From Haliclona indistincta (taxonomy: Eukaryota; Porifera; Demospongiae; Haplosclerida; Chalinidae): a stretch of DNA of 64,000 nt. Below, piece after piece: positions 46,026 to 57,661 of the stretch. The notes under the pieces were generated by a model. It was not told where the DNA came from, ran no database searches, and saw only the letters and a list, made by a program, of their open reading frames with translations. The stretch lies in assembly GCA_964017065.1 (NCBI GenBank), contig OZ024783.1, positions 16,502,561 through 16,566,560 of the forward strand. The letters are read 5' to 3'. A program made the translations under genes and the position numbers. The number at the start of each line of letters is the position of its first letter. Positions within the stretch are counted from its first letter, which is position 1.

Positions 46026-47348
46026 TGCCTCGGTGGGCGGAGCCACGAGGCATACAGTAGTCGTGTTGTCATTTTGTCATTCATTCTGTCTGTCGCAACG
46101 ATTTCTCGTAGCTCGCTGAAAACTAATCGCTAAAACAAGCAACACGGGTAGAAATCGCTACTTGCTCGGATTTAATTTTTCAGAAGTTTGATTTTAAAGC
46201 TTAGTGCGTAAGTTACCGCGCGAATTGCTCACGGCTGGTTCGGTTTTGTAGTGCACGCTGAAAGTTAAGCTCTGAAACTAGCAATACAACTAGAACATGG
46301 TATTAACTCTTTAGTGACTGAATTATTTTGACGAAAATTTGACTTGCTCTAAACTGACAGTTTGTCTTGCATTTTCTACAACGTTAGCTGTTCCAAACTA
46401 GCTCTGTTGTTTCCTGGTATGTCAAAGTTTACGACCATGCACTAAACTCTGAGTTGGCCACTCCCACTTCAGAACTGAAGCCGCTTAAGTGCTGCGACCT
46501 CGTCCTTTTTCAGTCAATTTTGGTCTTCGTTTAGCCCTTGTGACTGATACAAAAACCTGGTGGTGTCCAGGTGAGCAAACAGCATAGTAAACTATGCTGT
46601 TTGCTCACCTGGACATAATATTATTCCATGCCCAAGTATGCATTTCCGGGCATCCTGAAGCCTTAAAATGCCAAAAGTGGCGAGGGGCTCCACCCCTTCG
46701 AACCCCGGGTTAACGGGGGGACACTCCCCTTTAAAATTCCCCCCGTGCTGTAAGTTTTAGTGGGGAGGGCGCGCCGTAAAACAGGCGTTTTTTTCAGGTA
46801 AAGTCATCTTTTGCAAATAAACTTGATTTGACCTTTCTAGAGCACTTTTTGTACTTTTTATGACGTCTAGAATAGGTGGAGTCAATTATGGCGGCTAAAG
46901 CCGCTATAGGCCTTAAAGGGTTAACTCGCTTTCGAACATATGAAAACTTTATACGAAGCTTAGTTCGTGAGTTATGGCTCTATTTGTTTACCGTTGCTGG
47001 CGATCTGGACTTCTCCAAAGGCAAAGCTGTCCACAGTTGACTGCCTAGAAGCTGATAGGTTAGAATTTTACTACAGGATAGCAGCGCAGGTCCAGAGAAA
47101 TTGTGTAAGCAAGCTATGGAAGCTATCTCGCTCGTGGTATGCGTGTAACTGATTTGCTGTGCTAAACACTGTAGACACGCCCAGTTTAATTGCGGTTAGC
47201 ACTGATTGGCTTCTGATTGCATAACTAAAGCACTGCATTGTGAGCTGTACAGAAATCCTGTATACATATATACATGCATCTGCAGTTGCTGTGTTTGTGG
47301 AATGGTGGATAGTTGTGTTTGTGGATATAGTGTCATTCCACCGAGGCA
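46026..47348. mobile_element. Element with TGCCTCGGTGG inverted ends
   Basis: The left end TGCCTCGGTGG (46026-46036) is inverted at 47338-47348 (CCACCGAGGCA). Copy A reads straight through this place (GATGTTTATTGTGCAAG), so it is an insertion. MITE Y (46307-46920) is nested inside. A related partial copy is at 37293. No transposase frame. The target duplication is not clear because about 20 bp of unmatched sequence lies to the right of the TIR. Confidence 0.6.
46307..46920. mobile_element. Solo MITE Y (TTAA-specific)
   Basis: Flanked by TTAA at 46303-46306 and 46921-46924. It is the reverse-oriented counterpart of Y at 8925-10111 and lacks X. Its right end reads GGCCTTAAAGGG, which preserves the internal TTAA used by X in copy A. 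Confidence 0.8.
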
Positions 47349-47403
47349 TCTGCACCTTAGGTGCTTCATTGTGCAAGCATGTTGTACAGAAATACTATTT
47401 CAT

Positions 47404-49822
47404 AAAGAAAATTAAAAAGATTTCTATCAAAATCAAAAGGATGTAGGGTTGTGAAATCTACCACTGGTCCACAATGTAAACTAACAAGGAACAAGCATGG
47501 AATGGTAACACGATTGAATTGCTAACAGACCATAGATCCCTACATCAGTGGCTGCTGTGGTTGCAAGTTCAGCTATAGTGTTGACTGACACCTGACGTGC
47601 ATTCAGCTTGTAACAAACTATTGTTCTTATGTACAGCCACTGATGTCGGGATCTATGGTCTGTTAGCAAGTCAATCGTGTTACTATTCCATGCTTGTTAG
47701 GGAGGCACGGTAGTGCCTCCCTATGTAGGGTTGAACGAGAAAAAAAGATGGCGGCTACATACAATGTATTAGCGTTCAAACGCTGATGTTTCGCCTGGTG
47801 ATGAATTTTATACGTCAAAAGACACTTAAATCTGCTATCTGGCGTTGCCCCATCGTACAGTAGCAAGGAGATTGCTCGAAATTGTTACTAAAGTGATGAA
47901 CCTGAAAACGGTGAAAATCGACTTTCGTCATCTTCGTTTTCTTTCTTTCTTTCTTCCACTCGCCTAGCGCCTTTACGCGAGCAGTGCCGAAACCAAAACA
48001 CCCACGAACAGTCGTGAAATTTTTTAGCGTAACGGCGATATAAATTCCGCGATTTCTCGATCGTGATCCATTGTCAGCTAAGTGTTAGACGCCATTAATG
48101 TGATTGCGCAATACGCACGTGACCAAGCAGTGGTTAGGGCACGTGACCAAGCACTAGCTTGAGTATCTCCATGCCGTATGGTTCACGAAGAACACATATC
48201 TATATGGAGTCTTCGAAGAACGGCAAGCTATAGGATCACCATTCTGCGCTTGCCAGATAATTTCAACCGCCGTACAGGTCTACAAGCAAGTGTGGGCGGG
48301 GCTCGTATCCACTGCATCCATGCATGCGTAGGCGAGCTGAGTAACAATTATTTTTAGCTACAAGTTTAAATTCTTAATAATAAAGAAAAGCCATCAGCAA
48401 CAGGAAAACTAAACCAATGATGGAAACAAAGACGGCTCAGTACGTGCCGCATGATATTGAACTGCATTTCACTGAAAAAGAAAAAGGACACAAACAAGAA
48501 AATAAAAAAGATTTCTATCGAAATCAAAAGGATGTAGGGTTGTGAAATCTACCACTGGTTCACAATGTATACTAACAAGGGACAAGCATGGAATGGTAAC
48601 ACAATTGACTTGCTAACAGACCATAGATCCCTACATCAGTGGCTGTACACAAGCTGAATGCACATCAGGTGTCAGCAGTCAACAAGTAGGTCGACCACAC
48701 CACTAGCAACAGCACTAGCTGAACTAGCTATGGCCAACCACAGCAACCACTGATGTAGGGATCTATGGTCTGTTAGCAAGTCAATTGTGTTACCATTCCA
48801 TGCTTGTCCCTTGTTAGTATACATTGTGAACCAGTGGTAGATTTCACAACCCTACATCCTTTTGATTTCGATAGAAATCTTTTTTATTTTCTTGTTCCTT
48901 ATTAGTTTACATTGTGGACCAGTGGTAGATTTCACAACCCTACATCCTTTTGATTTCGATAGAAATCTTTTTAATTTCTTGTTGTGTCCTTTTTTCTTTT
49001 TCAGTGAAGTGCAGATCAATATCATGCACGTACTGAGCCGTCTTTGTTTCCAACATTAGTTTAGTTTTCCTGTTGTTGTTGATGGCTTATCTTTATTGTT
49101 TAAACTTGTAGCTAAAAATAATTGTTATGCTGTACATATCAGCTCGCCTACGCATGCATGCATATCGCATGCAGTGCATACGAGCCCCGCCCACACTTGA
49201 TGTAGAGACCTGTACGGCGGTTATAATTATCTGGCAAGCGCAGAATGGTAATCCTACTCGAGCTTACCGTTCTTCGAAGACTCCAGACAAATATGTGTTC
49301 TCCGTCATCCATACGGTGGGACGATACTCAAGCTAGTGCTTGGTCACGTGTGCTATAGTGCTTGGTCACGTGCGTATTGCGCAATTGCGTCTAACACTTA
49401 GCTGACTATGGATCACGATCGAGAACGCGCGAAAGTTAGATCGCCGTTTCGCTAAAAACAATGTTCAAAAGGCACCTGCCAGGAGAATTTCACGACTGTT
49501 CGTGAGTGTTTTGGTCTCGGCACCACTCGCGTAAAGGCACTAGGCGAGTGGAAGAAAGAAGAAGAAGAAGAAGAAGAAGAAAACGAAGATGACGAAAGTC
49601 GATTTTCACCGTTTCCAGGTTCGTCACTTTAGTAACAATTTCGAGCAGTCTCCTTGCTACTGTAAGATGAGGCAACGCCAGTGAGCAGATCTAAGTGTCT
49701 TTGGACGTATAGAATTCATCAAGAGGCGAAATATCAGCATTTGAACGCTAATACATTGTATGTAGCCGCCATCTTGTTTTTCCGTTCAACCCTACATAGG
49801 GAGGCACTACCGTGCCTCCCAA
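47404..49822. mobile_element. ZW element containing a second, inverted ZW element
   Basis: The outer element starts at 47404 (AAGAAAATTAAAAAGA) and runs to about 47693. It resumes at about 48893 and ends at the palindrome GGCACTACCGTGCCTCCC near 49822. The inner copy, in opposite orientation, starts with AGGGAGGCACGG (47697) and ends with the Z hairpin (about 48498-48892). CTTGTT is found on both sides of the inner copy. Copy A reads TATTTCAAATAATAAG, so the block is an insertion in intron 3 of ankyrin copy C. The result is a long imperfect palindrome of about 2.1 kb. No protein-coding frame was recognised. Confidence 0.75.
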
Positions 49823-50389
49823 ATAATAAGTATTCGGCATACTAAAGTGGAATCTAATAAAGCTGATCACCGGGTTTTATCACTATTTACTGACAGCAAA
49901 ATTAATGGGCTAGCTAGGAGACACATTGATTCTCTAGCACTATAAATTACACTGCAGATTTTGTTCTTATAATTTGCTAGTGCGTACAGGCTGTCATACT
50001 GTCACTATCCAACATGTGTCGATTATAGCTAGTTGTGTGCTTGTAGTTTATAAAACAGCTGTATATAGTACGACTGACTTATCTCACTATCCATGCTTGC
50101 ACGAGTGTTAACTGAGTCCATTTCTCATTTTTGGCTTGTGTGTGTGTCATGACTCACACTGTTCTATTGTTACACTATAGGATGGTAGGACTCCACTTGA
50201 TGATGCGAGACGTGAGAATCATCAAGACATTGTGGACCTGCTGGAGAGAGTTGGTCAGTACATGATAACATGAGCTACTGAGCTATGAAGAGTTGTAGAG
50301 TCTGACCACACCTACCATTATCATAGTCAACATACTATTACTATACTCATGTATTATACTGCAATGAATTATTCTGCTAACATACATGG

Positions 50390-50396
<7 letters not shown>

Positions 50397-50466
<70 letters not shown>
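50397..50466 (+). repeat. (CT)n microsatellite at the 3' splice site, copy C
   Basis: About 70 nt of CT ends at the AG of exon 7 (50467-50468), as in copy A. The arrangement therefore predates the duplication. Confidence 0.85.
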
Positions 50467-50471
<5 letters not shown>

Positions 50472-50699
50472 CAACTCGACCACGATCTGATGAGTCCGGT
50501 GTCCCTCCCACATCTGCTGGTGAGACTGAGCTAGCCACATACAAAGTCTTGTGTCCACCATCTTACAGTGATTGGTAGTGTCTCATATTGAGTCAGCACA
50601 GTAGTCACATACTCCATGTGGTGCTCTGCATCACTAACTCCTCCATCATCAAAATCATCATGATTACTATAATAGCCTTGTAACTAGCCAAGTTCTTAA

Positions 50700-50880
50700 G
50701 ATATCAGGTCTTGTATATGTTCCGCGCTTTCTAGGAATTTGCGCTTTCTCGAGAAAGCGCAGCGCTTTTTATGAATCCCTAGAAAGTGTGGGCTTTCTCT
50801 AGAAAGCACTGCGCTTTCTACAGAAAGCGCAGTCACAGAAAGCGCAACGGATACTGTGCTTTCTAAGGTTCAACTCCTGT
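50700..50880. repeat. Cluster of short palindromes (GCGCTTTCTAGAAAGCGC type)
   Basis: At least six occurrences of GCTTTCT or its inverse alternate over 160 bp, each pair able to form a small hairpin. Non-coding. Family not recognised. Confidence 0.5.
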
Positions 50881-51110
50881 TGTTACATGGCTCTGCATCA
50901 CTTACACTGCATCACTTACACGCATAATAAATATGTGTGGCATGCGTGGCTCCTGTTGTTACATGGCTCTGCAGCTCTGCATCACTTACACGCATAATAA
51001 ATATTATCATGCGATGAGTCATAACTAATACAAAATACATTGAATCAGTTTAGTAGTTATGACTCATCACTGGTTAATAACCAACGTGTGACATCACAAA
51101 AATCAATTAA

Positions 51111-51701
51111 CCCTTTAATTACTAAATTATCCAGCTGAAATTTTAACCTTGTAAATGCTGACCACTTCTCTCGTGAATATCTCGTGTGTCTTTTGTGCTA
51201 CTGGTCTCAAATTTGCGTCCTTTTACCCCAGTGAGTAGCCGCAACTGCCCACACTCAAGTCGGTCAATATGCCCCTCCCACTTCGAAAGTGAAGCCGAAA
51301 AAGTGCAACGACCTCGCCAATTTTTGCTCAAAGTTAGTAGTTTGGGGCTGGCTGCTGAAAAGTACACACAAATAGCAGTGGTTTTGGTGAGTGCAAAATG
51401 TAGCCCAGATCATAGAGAATGCACAAAAATGTGTTTGCGAGCACCCTGAAGCCACAAAATGTCCAAACTTTCTTGGCAGCCATTTTGTTTTTCCTAAAAT
51501 GTTGTGAAATTTGCACTGAAGCCATAGAAATGCCGTCGCCATAACGTTTAGTGCAGGGGGCGCGCCGAAAACCGGTCAATTTTTTGCGGTTATTTGTATT
51601 CTTCAATTTGGCTTAATTTTGGGATATTTTAACACTTTTTGATAAAGTTATGGTGTCTGAAGTATGTATATCGCCAAAAGGCGACAATAGGGGTTAAAGG
51701 G
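51111..51701. mobile_element. Solo MITE X (TTAA-specific)
   Basis: Flanked by TTAA at 51107-51110 and 51702-51705. Starts CCCTTTAATTACTAAATTAT and ends GGTTAAAGGG. It matches X at 8933-9514 in the same orientation. Non-coding. Confidence 0.8.
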
Positions 51702-53008
51702 TTAACTAGCAAGATGGTGGTCAGAAAACCAGCTCTCTAGCAGAGAACAGTTGCGTTTGTCGATGTGCGTATTTCTACAGACTCTGCGCTAGTGCTAAAG
51801 TAAAGATCGATGTATTGGCAATGCAATTTCCTAATCTTGGACCTTAACTCCCAGAGAATCGGATTTCTCATGCCTAAGCTATTGGTCGGTCGAGGACACT
51901 ATTATTTGCTCCCTGACGCCGAACTAATGAAAGTTTAGGCAAAACACTCAGCCCACAGGTAGGCGCCCTGGGTGAGGGTTTTAATGCAGCGTTAAGAAAT
52001 CTTAACTACCAGTAATTCAAAAGTTCTCTGCCTAACCTTGTCCTTCCAGAGAGTCCGATATCCCGCCATGTTGTGCCACGCCCATGTCACATTACTCGAA
52101 GCCATATCAATCAGGGTGTTCAGTAAGGATAGAGGAACATTATGATACATGCAACATGCCAGTATAAGTTACTGAGGTATGAACCAAAATGTGTAAAACT
52201 ATTTATTTACTCTCTTCGTGTGGAACACTGTACGTAAATATTATTTCCAGGAAATAGCTTAAGGTGGTACCGGACCTTCAGGGCAATGTCATGAATTTTG
52301 TTAATTTTTTTGTATGTTGCTCAAGGTGATGATATAGACAATATTGTTGCATACAAGTAGGCAGGTCCTTTTGGTTGCAGAGATACAACAGCTAAAACTC
52401 CCGAACACCGTTTCTAAATGTATGTCAGTAATAGAAAGCAATTATGCAATTTGCACGTTCACGAGCAATATGGCTAGCTTTGTACGTTCTTGGTTGCATG
52501 TCGACAAGAGAAGCTATGAAAAGGCTGGACTTGGCATTTAGAGCCAACAGGTAAACATACAAGTGTTGTTTTATCTGTCAGTATAGTCATTGTTCACTGT
52601 ATACACAGTGTTGACAGTACACAGTGTGTACCAGTGAACGCCTTAGGCCTAAAGCTGGGCGATATATCGATATTTTAGTGTATCGTGAACAAATGTTGTC
52701 ATCGATACAGAAGGCTGTAAATTCGTATTATCGTTAACGATACTGATATCGCGGTACAGGTTCGCGATACAAGCGCGATACGCGATACAGCGCTTTGCAG
52801 GTAAGTTGTCAGAAGCAAGCAGACATGCAGAGTCTAGCTGGTGGTCTTGATACAGTATACACAATGTTACACAAACAGGCACCCACGCATTGTGAATATC
52901 ATTATAAACAATACTATCGAACACACGCACGATCAAAAGTATTCGCGATCGCGATCAACTACACGCGTACGTGCATATGCTTTCACAGCAGCTGCAGTAC
53001 TATCTATC

Positions 53009-55440
53009 ATGGCTACATCTTCGTCGTCGAGTAATGCTATCAATATTATCGCCAAGCCAAACACAACCTCGCCAGTGTGGGCTTTTTTGGCCTAGAAGCA
53101 AGTGCCAGAGCGTGTGCGGTGTCGTCTGTGTGAAGCTCCAGTTCCAAGCCGAGGTGGTGCCACCACCAACCTCTTCACGCATTTAAAGAGGCACCATCCA
53201 CTGAAGCATGCCGAGCTCCTTCAGTCAACAAAAAATTCAAAGTCGAGTAAGCCATCAAGTTCAACCGCACAGCCAACTATAACAGAAGCATTGGAGAAGA
53301 CAAGAACTTACCAGAGGCACGGCAAGAAGTGGCTGCAACTGACTGATTCTGTTACATACTGTCTTACCAAGGATATGATGCCACTATACAGTGTAGAAAA
53401 AGACGGGTTTCGGAAAGTGATTCATGCTTTTGACCCGCAGTACCAGACACCAGAAAGAAAATATTTCTCTCAAACGGCAGTGCCCACATTATACACATCT
53501 GTGCGAGAGAAGATTGTAAATGAGCTTACTCTGATCAAATACTTCTCCTCCACGACAGATATGTGGTCTAGTGAGACTGGAGAGCCTTACCTTGCTTATA
53601 CCGTACACTTCATTGATAGAGATTGGAGTCTCATCACTCGATGTTTGCAAGCACTGTATTTACCTCAAGACCACACAGCTGACAACATTGCAGAGGCCAT
53701 TACCACCACTCTATCTAATTGGAATTTGCCTGTCTCTAATCAAGTACGTACAATATCACATCATAGTATATTATTTATTAATAATTGTTTATTATTTTTT
53801 ATTTTGTCCAATTATTTTTTTGCAGGTTTGATACCTTTTTATTGATTATCTTTAGCATTTGCCTAACAAAACGTACAAATTTGCTCAGATTTGATGATGG
53901 GTGCCTAAATTTAGGCATCTTTGCTCTAAAATGACCTAATTTTAGATCAAAACTGAAATAAGAGCTGCCTAACTTGATTTAGGCAAGCTAGATATCTAAA
54001 ACCTCTGAAAGTTTAGGTAAGCATGACTAAATTTAGGCATGTCTGCCTAAATTTAGGCATGCTTCCCTAAATTTAGGCATGCTGTCCTATATTGCTAAAA
54101 GTATGTGATAAATTGCATCAATTTAGGCAAAAATGCCTAAGTTTAGACATAGCATTGCGCCTAAATTTAGGCATGCCATGCCTAAATTTAGGCACGCATC
54201 ATTAAATTTTGGTTGTTTTTACCAATTTTATTAGGTATGTGCTGAAGATTTTCTATGAAATGGCCTAAAACCTGCAAAAAATAATTGGACGAAATAAAAT
54301 ATAACGTGTTAATTTATTGTTTGTTTAGGTATGCATTACCACAGACAATGGGAGCAATATGGTTTGTGCAGTAACAAAACGTCTTAAGTGTAATTGGATT
54401 CCATGTTTCGGTCATAACTTGCACTTAGCTGTGACGAATGCAATCAAAGAAGACGCAAGAAATACCCGAGCCCTAGGTGTTTGCCGTAAGCTAATATTGG
54501 CTTATTTTCTCATAGTTGGATTAAAAAGAGGGAGTTGATTGCAGCACAGCAGGCATTGTCTTTACCACAGCATTCACTGGTAATAGATTGTGCTACACGA
54601 TGGGACTCAACCCAGTTTATGATAGCTCGTATCTTGGAACAAAAAGAAGCAATTCGTCGAGTTTTGATGCCAGATCGTAAAAATAAACATTTGTGTCCTA
54701 CCTGGCAAGATCTGGATGTTCTAGAATCACTACATGCTGTATTTAATTCTCTAAATGATTTACTGATTTTCTTAGTGGTGAACAAAGGGTTACAATGTCT
54801 ACCATTAAGCCAGTCTTGAGTGTACTGCAACGGAATGTGCTTGCACCTTCTTTGGACGACACTACTTTGACATCAGATATAAAAAGCAAGGTGTGGCAGT
54901 ATATTGAAGCTAAGTATGAAGACCAGAAGATTCAGAAATTATTAAATATATCTACTTACCTTGATCCACGGTTTATCGACACTTATGTTGTTGACAAAGA
55001 GGCTGTTGTTTCAATGATCAAAGATGAAGCGATGGAGGTATATTCTCATGATTGTCAAGTACAAGTGTCGTCTATATGTAATAGTGAGTCATCCCCACCA
55101 TCGAAGAAACGTAAATTGGGTGCATGGTTGAAACAAGCTGGTGAATTAGATACAACAACAACAGAACCATTACGACCGCGTGAGAAAATCGAACTTGAAC
55201 TTAATCACTATGAAAAGATCGCAAAACCAGATGTTGACTCAGATCCACTCAAGTGGTGGAAGCTCTACTCATCATCGTATCCAACACTGTCAGTTAGCCA
55301 AGAAATATCTATGCATCAATGCCTCGAGTGCAGCCTCTGAACATGTTTTTAGCACTTGTGGTCATATTGTTTCAACAAAGCGTGGCTCACTAAAGCCGCA
55401 TAAGGTGAACATGTTACTCTTTTTGGCTAAAAACCTATAA
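53009..55440 (+). pseudogene. hAT transposase (ZBED-like), inactivated
   Basis: It starts at ATG 53009 (MATSSSSSN). A BED zinc finger follows: VWAF, then CRLC and HLKRHH. Exon 1 ends at GTACGT after 53741. Exon 2 starts near 54329 after TTTGTTTAG. Catalytic-region motifs are TTDMWSS, TTDNGSNM, CFGHNLHL and CATRWDST. The C-terminal dimerisation part reads [12 protein letters not shown], then [10 protein letters not shown]. Lesions seen: a TAG at 53093-53095 inside the BED finger, and frame changes near 54495-54515, 54750-54780 and 55285-55300. A full-length product is impossible, but the intact ends could still be moved by another hAT transposase. Confidence 0.85.
53790..54305. mobile_element. 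MITE inside the hAT transposase intron
   Basis: The left TTTTGTCCAATTATTTTTT and right AAAAATAATTGGACGAAAT arms are inverted (about 33 bp). The interior has about ten copies of a self-complementary CCTAAATTTAGGCAT-type motif. It lies within the intron between the two transposase exons, so it did not cause the coding lesions. Confidence 0.7.
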
Positions 55441-56375
55441 ATTATCTTTTCTTTGATGTTGTGTAACATGTGTTCTATAAATAAAAGTTGATGTAATCAT
55501 AGACAATACGTATTCATAATTATCGTGAATATCTAGAATAATATCGTATCGGGAGGCAATTTAAATATCGCCCAGCTTTGCTTAGGCCTATTAGCAGCAA
55601 ATCTATAATTGCATTCCTGTGGTCTGCTTGGTTGCTATGGAGGTGCTTGAAGGTGTGTAAACCACAATTTCCTGGAATTATAATGCACTCGCCATGGCGC
55701 CGAGAGTTATAGTTTCCTCCGGCAGTCGACTATACGTCAGCCAAGGTAAGTTTTTCACGCCAAAATGCGCACGTGAAGTGTACTTTAGTTAAAGCAGCCT
55801 GCTACAAGCCTCCATAACTGGGCTAGCACTCATCCCTAACGCTTCATTCATGGATTGTGAAGAGTCAATAGACAGGGCTAACTTCTCACCGGAGGCCGTT
55901 TCAGCAGAATCCAAGTCAGCTGCCCTAGGCGGTACTGAGTTAAAACATGCACGAGCAAGGAGACAAAATTGTTCGTGATGACGGCCTCCAATGAAAAGTT
56001 AGCTCTTAGCGTGCTCCAAGCAATCGCGCAACTGAAATTACTGTATCTGTTTCTGTCTGTGAGAAAAACTAGAAAACATACATATTTACACTTTTCAACA
56101 ACGAACAGTTTGTAAAAACTAACAACATTGAAATCCTGATTTGCTCTGTACGCTATAAACAAACCTTTCTACTTTAAGCAAGCGAAGAAATAATGTCTCT
56201 AGCTTGTCTGGTTTTACCACAATAATTGTTTCTTTTGGTATACCAAGAATTTACACCCATGCAGACACCGGTACCACCTTAAAGTGAAACACATGCATAT
56301 GTGGTAAAAGAGGCCCTCTCGAAGGCCTGGGTATGATGAGGCTACATCACAAGACACACTGTTTGATCCTGCATG

Positions 56376-56670
56376 TCATCATCATCCAAGCTCCTTTGAT
56401 ATGAGTCATTGAGTATAGTATGTGGCTAGTCCTGTGTAGCATAGAGAGCTTACCACAGCATTTGATGAGTACTCATGCACAAGACACTCTAAGCCATTTT
56501 CTAGAATGAATGATAATATCAGTTGTCTCTTCATTGCTTACTCTGGCTGCTTCAGCTCTTATGAAGTACAGATCATGATCCATTTTACATTTTGTTTGTA
56601 CATGTGTAAGTGATTTTTACAAGATCTTATAAGTGTGTGTACATAATACATGTAATAAATAGTCAATGTA
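56376..56670 (+). other. Last homologous piece of copy C (intron 7)
   Basis: Matches 16003-16270 in copy A (ATCCAAGCTCCTTTGATATG onward). No exon is present. It marks the end of the copied locus. Between 50690 and 56375 the sequence has no counterpart in copy A. Confidence 0.7.
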
Positions 56671-57144
56671 ATAGTAATAATTATTACATAATTGTTGTTA
56701 ATTATTGTTTATTGCAGCTTGTAATAAACCAGCTGTACTGCAGGCACTATGAATCTGCTAGTTTGCGTTGGACTGTAACTGCGTAACTCGTTACTTTAGC
56801 AACTGGACGCTGCACCTGCAATTCTATCCTTAGAGTACCTGCCACTACCACGCCTGCAAATTCATACTTGCGCCCGCACCAATCCGAACTGTGTTAACTA
56901 TATTTAACTCTTGTTAAACTACATTTAACTACCGTTCTCAACAATAATATCCTCCGGATAACTGTACAGTTACCCTCGGCACACATACCTGTATCACTGC
57001 TTGGTTCGGCCTCAAGTGGGTAAATAAATCGGCATGCAACTAACCTGCATGGCTTAGCAGGCCACAAAGAGTACCGTACTGAAAGTTGCATGCACATCAT
57101 ACTTCCTGAGCTAAACCCCCTGTGTGCTGTGTCTCTTTCTCTCT

Positions 57145-57195
57145 CTAAACTGCCCTATGGTTGGGAGAAAGTCAATGATGCTTACAAGTACACAT
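57145..57195 (+). pseudogene. Relic of a WW-domain exon
   Basis: CTGCCCTATGGTTGGGAGAA followed by a partial match reproduces the start of the second WW exon at 58187. The AG acceptor is lost and the similarity fades after about 40 bases. It indicates an earlier duplication of part of the MAGI-like gene. Confidence 0.55.
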
Positions 57196-57661
57196 GGTGT
57201 TATCTTTGACATACCAGTTGTCACACATCTGTGCTCATATTAGGGAACTACTTTGATCCTATGTACTACAATTAATTTTTGATCATGAACTTAGCTTAGC
57301 CTAGTACCTCGGCGCCAAATAGAGGGCCTAGTTTCAAATGTACACGTATGTGCAAAATTTTCCCGACATTCCAGGAATACCGGATCTTTTCCGTTCACGT
57401 TTGTGACATGTGCACTGACCTCGTGCTTCAGTTTTGCCGACGACTAAATTCGAATGCTTAAGAACGACGAGACGTATTTGGCAGCAAATTTGGGCATAAA
57501 ATCCTGTAGCTACGAGTATCTACGGTTGGTTAGATGCCGTACTGGCACGATGCGAAAGCATGCTATAGCTGTCCCCGCTCATTTTATTCGCGCATGCGTG
57601 TGCATTTGATTAATTTTGTACTAGGCTTGAACTTAGCTCTCATCTTTGCTTCCTTCTCTAG

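Larger units (their letters stand above)
44180..50519 (+). pseudogene. Ankyrin gene fragment, copy C (exons 1-3, 6, 7)
   Basis: Exons are 44180-44206 (MTSLSQDQL), 44547-44651, 45615-45710, 50181-50253 and 50469-50519. All have good splice sites. Exons 4 and 5 are absent: homology to copy A jumps from about 8755 to about 15070 near 50105. Since exons 3 and 6 meet in phase 0, the shortened frame stays open (three ankyrin units plus the proline/serine linker). No ROCO or death exon follows. Homology resumes only for intron 7 sequence at about 56376-56670. Intron 3 holds over 3.7 kb of inserted repeats. It is called a fragment for lack of a visible 3' end. Confidence 0.7.
52650..55580 (+). mobile_element. 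hAT transposon, ends intact, transposase broken
   Basis: The ends AAAGCTGGGCGATAT and ATATCGCCCAGCTTT are inverted. CTTAGGCC is duplicated at 52642-52649 and 55581-55588, an 8-bp target duplication typical of hAT. The element is 2931 bp and carries a ZBED-like transposase gene with several lesions and an intron holding a smaller element. It lies in the region that interrupts copy C. Confidence 0.9.
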
